Shown: piece by piece, positions 6,905-16,146 of the stretch | How positions within the stretch are numbered: position 1 is the stretch's first letter | Layout of the letters: every line of letters starts with the position of its first letter | Assembly: GCA_002309255.1 (NCBI GenBank) | Contig: DBXI01000064.1 | Span: forward strand, 3,114 to 23,653 | Reading direction: 5' to 3' | From: Bacteroidales bacterium UBA1216 | Lineage (GTDB): Bacteria > Bacteroidota > Bacteroidia > Bacteroidales > Paludibacteraceae | Length of the DNA: 20,540 bases | The notes under the pieces: generated by a model | The model's database searches: none | Seen by the model: the letters and a program-made list of their open reading frames with translations, nothing else | What the model was told of the DNA's origin: nothing | Program-made: the position numbers and the translations under genes

Positions 6905-9900
6905 TCAGAACGGATAACCGATGCCGAAGTTGACGCGTATCGCATCCAGGGCTGTGGGTTGGTTAAAGTAAGTATTGATGGGTTGGGTGATGTCGTAGTT
7001 CAACTCCTTGTCGCGCTTGTAAGTCTGATAGGGGGTATGAATGGCCACGCCTATATCCAGTCGGATCACCAGGCCATCCAGATCCAGTCGCACGCCCGCA
7101 CCGGTGCCCAAGGCTATCTGCTTGAGCAGGTAGGGGTTGTTGTATATACCATCGTACAGATCATCGAGCAGACCAAGTACCTCCTTGTAATTATCTATCC
7201 CATCCTGCGAGAACTGCTCTGCCGATCCGGTCCACGTCCATACATTGCCGGCATCAACGAAGGCAGCACCGAACAGTTTCCACACGATCGGGAAACGCAG
7301 CTCGAAGTTCGCCTCCAACTTGAGGTCACCGGCGTGGAAGAAGTTCTGGTTATATTTGGTGCTGTAGAAGTTTCCCGGTCCGTAAGCATAAGGTGACGAA
7401 GCGCGCATGTTGTTCGGTCCGCCGGCATAGAACGCCTCTGACAGCGGTGCATCGGTCGAGTTGCCCAATGGGATGTTCGCCCCGGCAAACAGGCGTGTGG
7501 CGATGCACACCTCATCGGTGATGTTATACTTGTTACGCAGCTCGGCGGTGAGCTTGACGAACTGGTCGTAGGTGATCGTACCGAGCGGTTTTTTCTTTTC
7601 GTCCCACTTGCGTCCGAAGGCGCAGTAGAGTGCATTGATCAGGTTGCCGGCCTCCTTGACGCCCAGGTCGAGCATCGTGTTCACGGCGCGCTTGGAGCGG
7701 TAGTCGTTGTAGATGAAGTGGTAGCCTATAGCGGGTACGAACTCGTTGCCGGCCATGAGTTTGATCAGTTGCGGGTAGTCCATAGCCTTGCTATATACGC
7801 TGTCCGAGCTCACGTTCATCGTAACGATGGATAGCGAGAACGGGGTGAACGAATGCGTTATGTATCGCGACGAGCGCAGGAAGTACGTGAGCGACGCAAA
7901 CTCCTTGTTCACGCCGTAACCGCCGGCAATGTTTTCGTACTGATAGCCGAGCATGTAGCGCGTGTCGCCTTCGGGCACGTTGTTGCCTGCCCAGTGCAGG
8001 TAAGGGAAGACGAGCGCGGTGCTCACGCCCAGTTTATAGGTATCGGTGCTCTTCGGGTCACCCGGATGGCGGTCGCGCAGCGCCCAGTAGTAGGCACCGT
8101 TGGCCTTGATGGTGAACGTCTCATCGTGGCCGAAGATGTTCTTGATGGGCGCGGTAAGTGTCAGGTTAGGTCCCAAGCTGTTGTTCGAGCGCCAAGCTAC
8201 ATCGGCATCAGCTACCAAGCCATACGTGCGCGTCAGGCTGTCCGGCAATGCGCCGGCACCCGGCTTTTGGTTACAGAAGCGACCGGTCGGACGGGTCTTC
8301 GACCACTGCTGCGTGGCGCGCACACCGATGCCGGACTTGATCAGCTCGCCCTCCAGGATGTTGTTGTAGTCGCGCTGACCGAACGCGCGCAGTAGCACAT
8401 TTCCATCCTTGGTCAGTTTGAACTCGGCGGACAGGTTGTTCAGGAAGCTGGTGGAGGTATATACCTCGGGGTTATCCGATAGCGCAGCCCCCAGACTGAG
8501 CTTCATTCGGTCATTGAAGAACGACTTGCTGATGGCTATGTTCAGGTCGTTGCTCTCACCTGATGCGTGCTGCGACTTGCCGCTGCTCAGATCGATATCC
8601 ACCACCTTGCCTCGCTTGGAGTTGGCCATAGCGGCGTTGATACGGCTGTTGATGATACTGGTGAGCGCATAGCCGCTGTTCTGCACGCTGGTGTTGCTCT
8701 CGCCCATGTACATGCCTGTGGCAAGCAGGGTAGCTGCGTACCCCTCACGCGTATCTTCGTCCACAGAAGCAAGCTCGTTGGTGATAGCCTCGTCGTCCGG
8801 TGCCTCCAGGAAGAAGCTGATGGCATTCAGTCCGATCGAATCCACCTCGCCGCGCACACGTACACCCGTGTTGAACTCCACCATGCGGCTGTCCTCGCCT
8901 TCGGCCTGAACGGACGATTTGGTCTTCTGCGAGGCAGACACATTCACCATCGTGCGCCCTACAGGCCCGTTGAATGCGATGTGGCTGCCGGAATCCACTT
9001 TGAAGGGCATGATCGGATACGCCTTGGGTGAGTAGCGGATCATGCCTTCATCCACATCCACTCGTCCGCCCAAGTTGAGGTCGCCGTCGGCTACGTTATA
9101 CTTCACGTTCACTGTGCCATGCGGCTTGACCTGCGCCAGGTTCTTCTTATCGATCTGATAGGTCACATCCGTGGATGGCAGGATGGTCACATCCACATCT
9201 GCCTGAATGCTATCCAGCGCCCCTGTCACGCGTCCGTTGATATCCACAGCCAGGCCGCCATGCACGGGTATCGGACCGTCCTTCACCAGCTTGATCGGAG
9301 CAAAGCTGTCAGCCGCCAGCACGATGTCCAGCCGCTGACTCTCCAGATCCAATCCGCCGGTGAGCGACAGGTAGGTGCTGTCAGCGCCGTAGATAGGTAG
9401 GCCGTTGAAATCCACCTTGTTGTGCTCCATCACGATGGGTATCTCGCCCAGGCTGAGCTTGGCATCCAGCGGCTTATAGGTGGCAGATACATCCAGCGGC
9501 AGCACCTCGGCAGACAGGTCAAGCCGTTTGGGCAAGCCATCGACAACGGCGCGTGCACGCACTGCACCTTGCAGGTCGAGGTCGGCGAAGTGGATGATGC
9601 TGTCCACCAGGTCGAACGGTATATCATCCAGCCGCACATCGGCGCGTAGCGCGTTGGCATGCAGGTCGGATTGGCTGACCTCCACGTCTATCGAGCGGCT
9701 GCCCAGGTCGATGTCGCCCAGTGCGAGCGAGTCGAGCATCAGACAGCCTGCGCCGGTGAGCACATCACCGCGGCGCTTGATGTCGAACCGCAGTGCAGCG
9801 TCGGTCTTTAGGTCGCGCACCATCATCGCGCCATCGGTGAGTTTGCTATCAGCCATCAGCGACACATCGGCCTTGCCGTCCGACAGAGCTACATGCGCCG

Positions 9901-11737
9901 TAGCGGTAGCAGCAGGCAGACGCAGCGCCGTGCTGTCCTCCGGGTGATCGATAGCAGGGGTCGAGGCATCAAGTGTCAGGTCGGTGTGCTGCGCATCGGA
10001 GCGCAGTGACAGCTTCACCTGATCGATATCCACCCCGAAGCTCTCTATCATATGTTGTGCCGGACTGCCCTTAGTGAGCACGATCTGTGCATCCATGTCA
10101 GGTATCTGCCGGCGGAGGATATCCAGATAGCCAAAGGAGGATAGGTTGATGTTCGTCTTGCCCAGTTGGCCGGTGAAGCGTGTTATCCCGTCCACCAGGC
10201 GCATGACATGCATCGGGCTCTCAGCCACTATGCTGAGTCCTTCGGTGCCTATGGCCAATGTGGTGGTGTCAGCGGTGGTGAAGGCTATATCCAGGCTGTC
10301 AACCGTCCAATCCTCGCCGCCCACATGCGCCTTGGTGTGGCGCAACTGCGCATGGTAGTCCACCTGCATCTTCTCCGGCTTCATGAACTGCGCCACGCTG
10401 AACTGATGCTCGCTCTGCGTGCTGAGTGTGAGGGAGCTATCCTGCATACTGACAGGCAGATGCAAGCTGCCGTCCACCACTCCGTTAGCCAGCTCGGCAT
10501 CCAGACGGATACCTGACACATCGATCTGCTCGTACTGCGCATCGCTCAGCGCCAACTGCACCTTGCTACACATCTTGGGCGACTTGGGGTTGATGCCCTT
10601 GCCCTCGGCGCTCAGCTCGCCGGCAAGCACCACATGTGGGTTATCCTTGATCAGCGAACTCAGATCCACCTTATCGATCTGCGCCTGTATGGCGTATGCC
10701 TCGTCATCTATATCGTAGTATCCGCGCAGGCTGGCTCGGCTGCCGCGGTAGTCGGCGTCGGCCGTCACCTCCACGCGCAGCGTGCCGAGGTTCATAGCCG
10801 TGGCGGACAGGTCTGCCACCGCGCCCAGGCTGTCGCTGCGCACATGCAGCCTGTGGCTGGTGATCATGTTCGTCTTCAGGTCAACGCGCGCATCGCCGCA
10901 AAGCGTGTCGAAGGGCAGGTACAGCTCGCCCAGCGCGAGGGAGATATCCCGTACATCCAGCCGGCGCGCGTCGTAGAGATTGTTGCCAACGTCAGCCAGC
11001 ACGTTGGTGGACAGGTAATCCGTACGTAAATGCATGCCCAGGGGCGTCAGGGCGAAATGTATTTTATGCAGTTCGCCATCGGGGACATCGAATGCCATGG
11101 GCACAGGTGCTGCGTTCTGCGCTGTGGTGTCGGGCGGTGCCGCGCCACGCAGGTCGATGCCCACATAGGCGTCGGACAGGCGCAGACCGTGCAGGGGGTA
11201 CTGCCCTTTCGCGATGATCAGTTCGGGGCTCCGGACATCCAGGTTGCCCACAATGGCGTCGACACCCACGGCGGCTATCAGGCTGTCGGAGTGGAAGGTT
11301 GTCCGATCCAGGTGCAGCTCGTTCACCTGAATAGGCAGCGCGAGCAACTCGCCCGGATCCTGTATATTGCGTTCCGCGCTCCTGACCTGCACGTCCAGCC
11401 GCAGCGAATGCACATAGACGAGCGTGTCATGCCCGCGGTGGCCTACGAACAGGCTGTCCACCTCCACGCGCAACGGCAGATCGGCTTCGCCCTTGTAGGC
11501 GCGGTATATAGCCATCGGCGAGTGGTGGAAGGGGGAGAGGTAGAGCCGCTCCAGATCGATGTCCAGATCGGTCTGCCGGTTGGCGATCTCCACACCTTTT
11601 TGCAGTATAGCTGTGCGGGTTGAGGGTACGATCAGCACAACGGCTACAGCTGTCAGCAGCAGTAGCGTTATCCCCAGCACCGTGCCGAGCATAGCCAGAG
11701 GAAGCTTCCATACCCATCCTTTAATCTTCATTGCCAT
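6905..11737 (-). CDS. tamB: TamB (DUF490) protein fused to a C-terminal Omp85/BamA-type beta-barrel
   Basis: One uninterrupted frame of 1610 residues. Residues 12-37 are a single hydrophobic helix after a positive start, an inner-membrane anchor. A long AsmA/TamB-like region of repeated beta-strands follows, rich in 'LSLRSDAQHTDLTLDAS'-type strands. The TamB C-terminal domain lies at about 700-1125: INSRINAAMANSKRGKVVDI, SKSFFNDRMKLSLGAALSDN, and LSAEFKLTKDGNVLLRAFGQ near 1102. TamB proteins normally end here. This one continues with LTAPIKNIFGHDETFTIKA near 1190 (Omp85 barrel strand), YAGGPNNMRASSPYAYGPG near 1436 (the GG..S.RG loop-6 region of BamA/TamA), and ends in GIGYPF with the terminal aromatic of BAM substrates. 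No POTRA domain is apparent. TamB normally bridges the envelope and docks on the separate barrel TamA/TamL. It begins 6 nt after the susD-like stop, so translational coupling is likely. Confidence 0.85.
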   Translation of the reverse strand: MAMKIKGWVWKLPLAMLGTVLGITLLLLTAVAVVLIVPSTRTAILQKGVEIANRQTDLDIDLERLYLSPFHHSPMAIYRAYKGEADLPLRVEVDSLFVGHRGHDTLVYVHSLRLDVQVRSAERNIQDPGELLALPIQVNELHLDRTTFHSDSLIAAVGVDAIVGNLDVRSPELIIAKGQYPLHGLRLSDAYVGIDLRGAAPPDTTAQNAAPVPMAFDVPDGELHKIHFALTPLGMHLRTDYLSTNVLADVGNNLYDARRLDVRDISLALGELYLPFDTLCGDARVDLKTNMITSHRLHVRSDSLGAVADLSATAMNLGTLRVEVTADADYRGSRASLRGYYDIDDEAYAIQAQIDKVDLSSLIKDNPHVVLAGELSAEGKGINPKSPKMCSKVQLALSDAQYEQIDVSGIRLDAELANGVVDGSLHLPVSMQDSSLTLSTQSEHQFSVAQFMKPEKMQVDYHAQLRHTKAHVGGEDWTVDSLDIAFTTADTTTLAIGTEGLSIVAESPMHVMRLVDGITRFTGQLGKTNINLSSFGYLDILRRQIPDMDAQIVLTKGSPAQHMIESFGVDIDQVKLSLRSDAQHTDLTLDASTPAIDHPEDSTALRLPAATATAHVALSDGKADVSLMADSKLTDGAMMVRDLKTDAALRFDIKRRGDVLTGAGCLMLDSLALGDIDLGSRSIDVEVSQSDLHANALRADVRLDDIPFDLVDSIIHFADLDLQGAVRARAVVDGLPKRLDLSAEVLPLDVSATYKPLDAKLSLGEIPIVMEHNKVDFNGLPIYGADSTYLSLTGGLDLESQRLDIVLAADSFAPIKLVKDGPIPVHGGLAVDINGRVTGALDSIQADVDVTILPSTDVTYQIDKKNLAQVKPHGTVNVKYNVADGDLNLGGRVDVDEGMIRYSPKAYPIMPFKVDSGSHIAFNGPVGRTMVNVSASQKTKSSVQAEGEDSRMVEFNTGVRVRGEVDSIGLNAISFFLEAPDDEAITNELASVDEDTREGYAATLLATGMYMGESNTSVQNSGYALTSIINSRINAAMANSKRGKVVDIDLSSGKSQHASGESNDLNIAISKSFFNDRMKLSLGAALSDNPEVYTSTSFLNNLSAEFKLTKDGNVLLRAFGQRDYNNILEGELIKSGIGVRATQQWSKTRPTGRFCNQKPGAGALPDSLTRTYGLVADADVAWRSNNSLGPNLTLTAPIKNIFGHDETFTIKANGAYYWALRDRHPGDPKSTDTYKLGVSTALVFPYLHWAGNNVPEGDTRYMLGYQYENIAGGYGVNKEFASLTYFLRSSRYITHSFTPFSLSIVTMNVSSDSVYSKAMDYPQLIKLMAGNEFVPAIGYHFIYNDYRSKRAVNTMLDLGVKEAGNLINALYCAFGRKWDEKKKPLGTITYDQFVKLTAELRNKYNITDEVCIATRLFAGANIPLGNSTDAPLSEAFYAGGPNNMRASSPYAYGPGNFYSTKYNQNFFHAGDLKLEANFELRFPIVWKLFGAAFVDAGNVWTWTGSAEQFSQDGIDNYKEVLGLLDDLYDGIYNNPYLLKQIALGTGAGVRLDLDGLVIRLDIGVAIHTPYQTYKRDKELNYDITQPINTYFNQPTALDAIRVNFGIGYPF

Positions 11738-11743
11738 TGATTG

Positions 11744-13375
11744 CTATTCGTACCCCTTGTTCTGGCGGAGGTTGGTGTTGGTCTGCAGGGCAACCTGCGG
11801 TATAGGGAACACCTGCAGGTAGTTATCCTCCGGGAGGGAGCTGTATTTTCCGAAACGTATCATGTCCTGCCTGTGCCATCCCTCCCACATGAGTTCCAAC
11901 CAGCGTTCGTAGTAGATATTCTCCAGCGTAGCTTCACGCGGTATGCATTCGAGATGGAAGGAGCATGCCTCGCGTGAGCGCACCTGGTCGAACTCCTCCT
12001 GCCCGCTCTGCCCCATGCGTACCTTTGCCTCGGCTTCCATCAGCAGAACATCGGCATAGCGGAAAAGCACGATATCGGTGTTACGCAGCTGGCCGTCGAA
12101 GATGCCAGCCGGGTCAAAGGCGTACTTCTGCATCCGTGCCCCGGCTGTAGCTATATACGGGCTGCCTGTGAGTACGGGGCGTACCTCACGCGCCTGATAG
12201 ATTAACACATCGCCGTTGCTGAGGATGAGAGGTGCACCGTTGATGCGCACGACGCCGGCATAGAACGATGAAGCAAACCGGTAGTCCTCTTCTGGTGTGT
12301 CGTAACCGAATACATCGAGTGTCCTGAGTGTGGCGCAGCTGCCGTTCTCGCCACCGTAGCCAAGAGCCGCAGCATGCTGATAGTGGAGGCTGCGGAAAAG
12401 GTTCTGGAAACGATTGCGGTACACGGCCGGATCCATGGGGATGGTGAAGATATTCTCCACTGCGTCCTCGTTAAACACGGCAAAGCAGTCACTCTGGCTG
12501 CTGCAGAGCGCATACCCGGCTATTGATGAGCGGACGGCATCCCCGTAGTAACATACCGCCTGCCATGCATTGAGCTCGCGTTCGTCGCATTTGAGCATAA
12601 TCGTCCGGCCGTCCGGGCGGGCTTGGTCGGTCCAGTCGTCATCCATCCAAATCTCTGCGTTGAGCGCGAGTTTCATCATCAGAAACGCGGCCACAGGTTG
12701 GGTCAGCCGGCCGTAATACTCGCCGTGCTTGTTACTGCGCGCATCGAAGAGATAAGGATACGCCTGCTGCAGTTCGTTCCAGATGAAACGGAAAACCTCA
12801 CTGCGTTCCGCCTGCACTATATCAAGCACATTGATGTCCAGAGTGGTGACAATGGGCACGCGTCCATACAGGTCGATAAGATACGTATAGCACAACGCCC
12901 GCAGGGCACTCACTTCAGCGGTATATTCGGCATACTCCCATGCAGAGAGCAACGACCGGTAGGTATTGAGCAAGTCCATCGAACGGTTACACAGCCCGAT
13001 AAACTGATACAGGTAGATCCAGGCGTTGGCAACCACCTCATTGTCAGGCTGCCATGTATGGAAGTACAAGTCCATCCAAAGTCCGCCGTCGAGCCAGTCG
13101 CCGCCGCGTACAGGGATGATAGCCTCGTCGGACGCGAAGGTCTGCAGGTCATATATACCCCGGTAGGTACCTTGCAGGCCTTTGCCTTCCTCCGCACTGC
13201 CTATATTGTCGTACAGTGAGATGACAGCCAGCTGATGCAGGCTCTCGGCCGTTGTGATCACTTTTTGCTCAGGCTGCCCGGAGTGAGGGTCCTCGGTAAG
13301 GAAGCCGCAGCCTGGAACAAGGAGCAAAGAGCAAAGAACAAGGATGATCTTATATTGATTGAGTATATCTTTCAT
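11744..13375 (-). CDS. SusD/RagB-family outer-membrane lipoprotein
   Basis: A 543-residue surface lipoprotein, the lid partner of the SusC-like transporter upstream. I chose the ATG at 13373-13375, three codons inside the longest frame, because it gives a clean signal peptide (MKDILNQYKIILVLCSLLL) with a lipobox VPGC and lipidation at C23. Family marks are helical repeats with tryptophan and tyrosine-rich segments (LYDNIGSAEEG, YLYQFIGLCNRSMDLLNTY, ALRALCYTYLIDLYGRVPI), ILFRYADVLLMEAEAKVR-like text (IVLFRYADVLLMEAEA), and the ending VFPIPQVALQTNTNLRQNKG, which matches the usual PIP..E...N..L.QN.GY. Length is normal. The bound ligand cannot be told. The signal-peptide core is encoded by a 7-nt repeat tract. 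Downstream spacing to tamB is only 6 nt. Confidence 0.92.
   Translation of the reverse strand: MKDILNQYKIILVLCSLLLVPGCGFLTEDPHSGQPEQKVITTAESLHQLAVISLYDNIGSAEEGKGLQGTYRGIYDLQTFASDEAIIPVRGGDWLDGGLWMDLYFHTWQPDNEVVANAWIYLYQFIGLCNRSMDLLNTYRSLLSAWEYAEYTAEVSALRALCYTYLIDLYGRVPIVTTLDINVLDIVQAERSEVFRFIWNELQQAYPYLFDARSNKHGEYYGRLTQPVAAFLMMKLALNAEIWMDDDWTDQARPDGRTIMLKCDERELNAWQAVCYYGDAVRSSIAGYALCSSQSDCFAVFNEDAVENIFTIPMDPAVYRNRFQNLFRSLHYQHAAALGYGGENGSCATLRTLDVFGYDTPEEDYRFASSFYAGVVRINGAPLILSNGDVLIYQAREVRPVLTGSPYIATAGARMQKYAFDPAGIFDGQLRNTDIVLFRYADVLLMEAEAKVRMGQSGQEEFDQVRSREACSFHLECIPREATLENIYYERWLELMWEGWHRQDMIRFGKYSSLPEDNYLQVFPIPQVALQTNTNLRQNKGYE
13315..13342. repeat. Heptad tract encoding the susD-like signal-peptide core
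   Basis: Four units on the plus strand, gaacaag, gagcaaa, gagcaaa, gaacaag, themselves symmetric in order. On the coding strand they read LVLCSLLLVP, residues 12-21, ending just before the lipidated cysteine. Confidence 0.75.
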
Positions 13376-13413
13376 TGTTAACATGTATCTGCCTACTACA
13401 CTCCATTCAAGAC

Positions 13414-16110
13414 TTAGAGCTGGATTTGTAATGAAAAACTGTATGTCCTGCTGACGGGGTACGAACGCTTGTCGTCAACGCCGAGCGTGCTGTCAAGCAC
13501 AGTGCTGTTGATAATAGGCGTGAGCCCCGAATAGCCGGTGATGGTTGCCAGGTTGTTCACTGACAGCGAGAGCCTGAACGCCCGTAATTTCCATTCGGGC
13601 TTGCAGGGCAACGACCAGCCGATTGTCACGTAGTCGATGTTGACGTAGTCACCGTTCTCAAGCCAGTAATCGGTAACGGTCAGATCATTGATGCGCTTAT
13701 CGGTTGCGCGCCGGTCAACATTGTAATACGGCAGACTGCCGAGGTTCATGTAGCTGAGTGCAGTGCCGTTGTATATTTTGTGTCCGAATGCGCCGTTGAG
13801 CTGTACGCTGAGGTCGAACTGCTTGTATCGCACGGAAATGTTACTGCCAAGCAGCACCTTGGGTGTAGCTTGTCCGCACACGCGTCGGTCGCCGCCGTCG
13901 GAAAGATCGATCGCACCGTCGCCGTTCAGGTCTTCCACGGTATAGACAAAGTCGCCGTTCTCATCGGGTGCCAGTCCTTCGCTGTGCGGCAGGTAGAACA
14001 CGCCGAGCGGATAGCCGGGGATCTGATAGACCACATCGGTATTACCGCCATGCAGACCGGCACCATTGAGCGAGGCGATAGGTGTATAGTCCGGTGCGGT
14101 AAGGTACTCACCCTTGTAATAACCGTTGAGCGAGAGGAGCTTGTTCTGCTGCCAGGTGAGGTTGAAACCGATATTCAGATCCCAGTCTTTGCTTTGCACG
14201 GCCGCTATACCGAAGCCGAACTCCAGACCCTGGTTCTGCATCTTACCCAGATTAGCCAACAGCTTGTCGTACAGGAACGGCGGCACGCTGACGGTATAGT
14301 CGTACAACATATCGAAGATGTACGAATAGTAATAGTCCGCTGTGAATACTATCCGGTTGTGCCAGAAGCTGGTTTCGAGTCCGACATTGGCTGTATGTGT
14401 CTTTTCCCAGGTCAGGTCAGGGTTGGCATTGCGCGTCAGTCCCAGCACTACGTCGGGCAGTCCTTCCGCCTGGATAATACCTGTGGGTACCATCAGCATC
14501 AGCGAGTGGTAGGCTGCTATACCTCCCATATTGCCGGACAGGCCCCAGCCGGCGTTCAGCTTCATGCCTGTGAGCCATTCGGTATCCTGCAACCAGGCTT
14601 CGCGCTTCATGTCCCACGAGGCGCTCACTGAGGGGAAGAAGCCCCACTTATGGTTTTTACTGGCCACCGAGCTGGCATCACCGCGAACCGTCATGCCTAT
14701 GGAATAGCGGTTGAGCGCTGTATAGCTGACAGCCGCCATGAGTGACACCATGTTCTGTTTCTCCCAATTGCTGCCGGTGCCCTCCCACAGCCGCAGCGCA
14801 CCGATGGACAGATTGTCGTAGCCGAAGGCATCCGAGGCGAGGCGGTTGATGGTCGTGTGGAAACCTGTGGATACCCTGCCCTGCATCTCAGCGAGCAGCG
14901 AAGCCTCCAGGCGGTGACGGTCAGCCCACGCATGCGCATAACTGAGTTGCACACTGGCGAGCCACACATTGCTCTTTCCTGCTCCACGGTACACCTTTCC
15001 CGTGCTCTCCATATACGTGGGATAGAAGTGGCTGTCCTCGTCAGCATCGTAGCTGTAACTGCCATAGGCGCGCAGGTTCAATCCTAAACCGAGGTCAGCC
15101 TGCATGCTAAGGTGGGTATTGAAGTGCATGGCTTCGTTGTGCTTCTGTATATCCAGCAGGCCCAGCGGATTGTTGATCTGGCTGGCATCGGCGTAACCGT
15201 CATATCCGCCGGAACTGTTTCGTTCTGCAGGGAACGTCGGGTTGAATGCCGCAGCGGAATAGAAGAGCTTTTGGACGTTGTTGATGTACTGGTTCCTGCC
15301 TATGGCGCCGAACAATCCGAGGTCGAAGGTAAGACGTTTGTTGAGTGCATGCTGCGTGACATCCACTTTGGCGGTGAAGTTACGCGTCCCCATCTCCTTG
15401 ACGATGCTGTTGTTCTGGCTGAAACTGACGGAGCCGCGGTAATAGGATGTTTCCGTTCCGCCTCCGAGAGCCAGATGGTGGTTCTGTACAAATCCGTTGC
15501 GGAGGATCACGCGCTGCCAGTCGGTATCAGCACCCTCGTCGGCTATGTGCAGTCCGCGGGCGGCAGTCACCCTGCGATACTCGTCAGCTGACAGCATCGG
15601 CAGGAACTTGTCAGCATGCGTGAAACCTGCATCGCCGGCATAACTGATGCTGAATTTACCCGTTGACCCGCGCCGCGTGCGTACCTCTATCACACCCGCA
15701 GCACCGCGTGCGCCGTACTGTGCCGTCTGCGCGGCATCCTTGAGGATGGTGAACGACTCGATGTCTCCGGGGAAGATCGTAGCCAGCGTACGCAGATCGG
15801 ACGACATGCCATCCACAATCACCAGCGGTTCGTTGCCGCCCGTGAGTGAGTGGTTACCACGCACGCGCACAGAGGAGAGCATCGCCTCGGGGTTGGTGTT
15901 CGAACCGACGGTTACACCGGCTGTCTGACCCGACAGCACATCCAGTGCGTTGCTCAGGTAACCGCGCTTGGCAGTCTCCACGCGCAGGGTATCCTTCACG
16001 GCATCGATGCCTTGTACAGACTCCGGCTCCGGCGGCTGCGCCTGTGCCGGCGAAACCGCAATCAACGTGACGACCGCAAGCTGGACTATGACTGAGGTGT
16101 ATCGCTTCAT
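13414..16110 (-). CDS. SusC/RagA-family TonB-dependent outer-membrane transporter, short N-terminus
   Basis: An 898-residue outer-membrane barrel that, with the SusD-like lipoprotein 38 nt downstream, should form a pedal-bin importer energised by TonB. The start at 16108-16110 gives a signal peptide MKRYTSVIVQLAVVTLIAVS ending in AQAQ; a longer frame adds nine unlikely residues. The plug domain is clear: ALDVLSGQTAGVTV, SVRVRGNHSLTGGNEPLVIV, and DIESFTILKDAAQTAQYGAR with RGAAGVIEV. The barrel ends RTYSFSLQIQL. Usual SusC proteins are about 1000 residues and carry a carboxypeptidase-D-regulatory-like domain before the plug. Here only about 30 residues separate the signal peptide from the plug region, so that domain is absent. 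No sigma/anti-sigma, hybrid sensor or carbohydrate enzyme is nearby, so the substrate is open. It begins 36 nt after the leucine-rich repeat gene. Confidence 0.93.
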   Translation of the reverse strand: MKRYTSVIVQLAVVTLIAVSPAQAQPPEPESVQGIDAVKDTLRVETAKRGYLSNALDVLSGQTAGVTVGSNTNPEAMLSSVRVRGNHSLTGGNEPLVIVDGMSSDLRTLATIFPGDIESFTILKDAAQTAQYGARGAAGVIEVRTRRGSTGKFSISYAGDAGFTHADKFLPMLSADEYRRVTAARGLHIADEGADTDWQRVILRNGFVQNHHLALGGGTETSYYRGSVSFSQNNSIVKEMGTRNFTAKVDVTQHALNKRLTFDLGLFGAIGRNQYINNVQKLFYSAAAFNPTFPAERNSSGGYDGYADASQINNPLGLLDIQKHNEAMHFNTHLSMQADLGLGLNLRAYGSYSYDADEDSHFYPTYMESTGKVYRGAGKSNVWLASVQLSYAHAWADRHRLEASLLAEMQGRVSTGFHTTINRLASDAFGYDNLSIGALRLWEGTGSNWEKQNMVSLMAAVSYTALNRYSIGMTVRGDASSVASKNHKWGFFPSVSASWDMKREAWLQDTEWLTGMKLNAGWGLSGNMGGIAAYHSLMLMVPTGIIQAEGLPDVVLGLTRNANPDLTWEKTHTANVGLETSFWHNRIVFTADYYYSYIFDMLYDYTVSVPPFLYDKLLANLGKMQNQGLEFGFGIAAVQSKDWDLNIGFNLTWQQNKLLSLNGYYKGEYLTAPDYTPIASLNGAGLHGGNTDVVYQIPGYPLGVFYLPHSEGLAPDENGDFVYTVEDLNGDGAIDLSDGGDRRVCGQATPKVLLGSNISVRYKQFDLSVQLNGAFGHKIYNGTALSYMNLGSLPYYNVDRRATDKRINDLTVTDYWLENGDYVNIDYVTIGWSLPCKPEWKLRAFRLSLSVNNLATITGYSGLTPIINSTVLDSTLGVDDKRSYPVSRTYSFSLQIQL

Positions 16111-16146
16111 GCTGGTTTTATATTTGTGTTCGGTCAAACGTCGCGC

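Noticed and set aside
6886..6945. Upstream in-frame ATG of the PEP-synthase-like gene
   Set aside because: It would overlap the end of the TamB-barrel gene by 41 nt and add a low-complexity serine/threonine stretch before the receiver-like domain.
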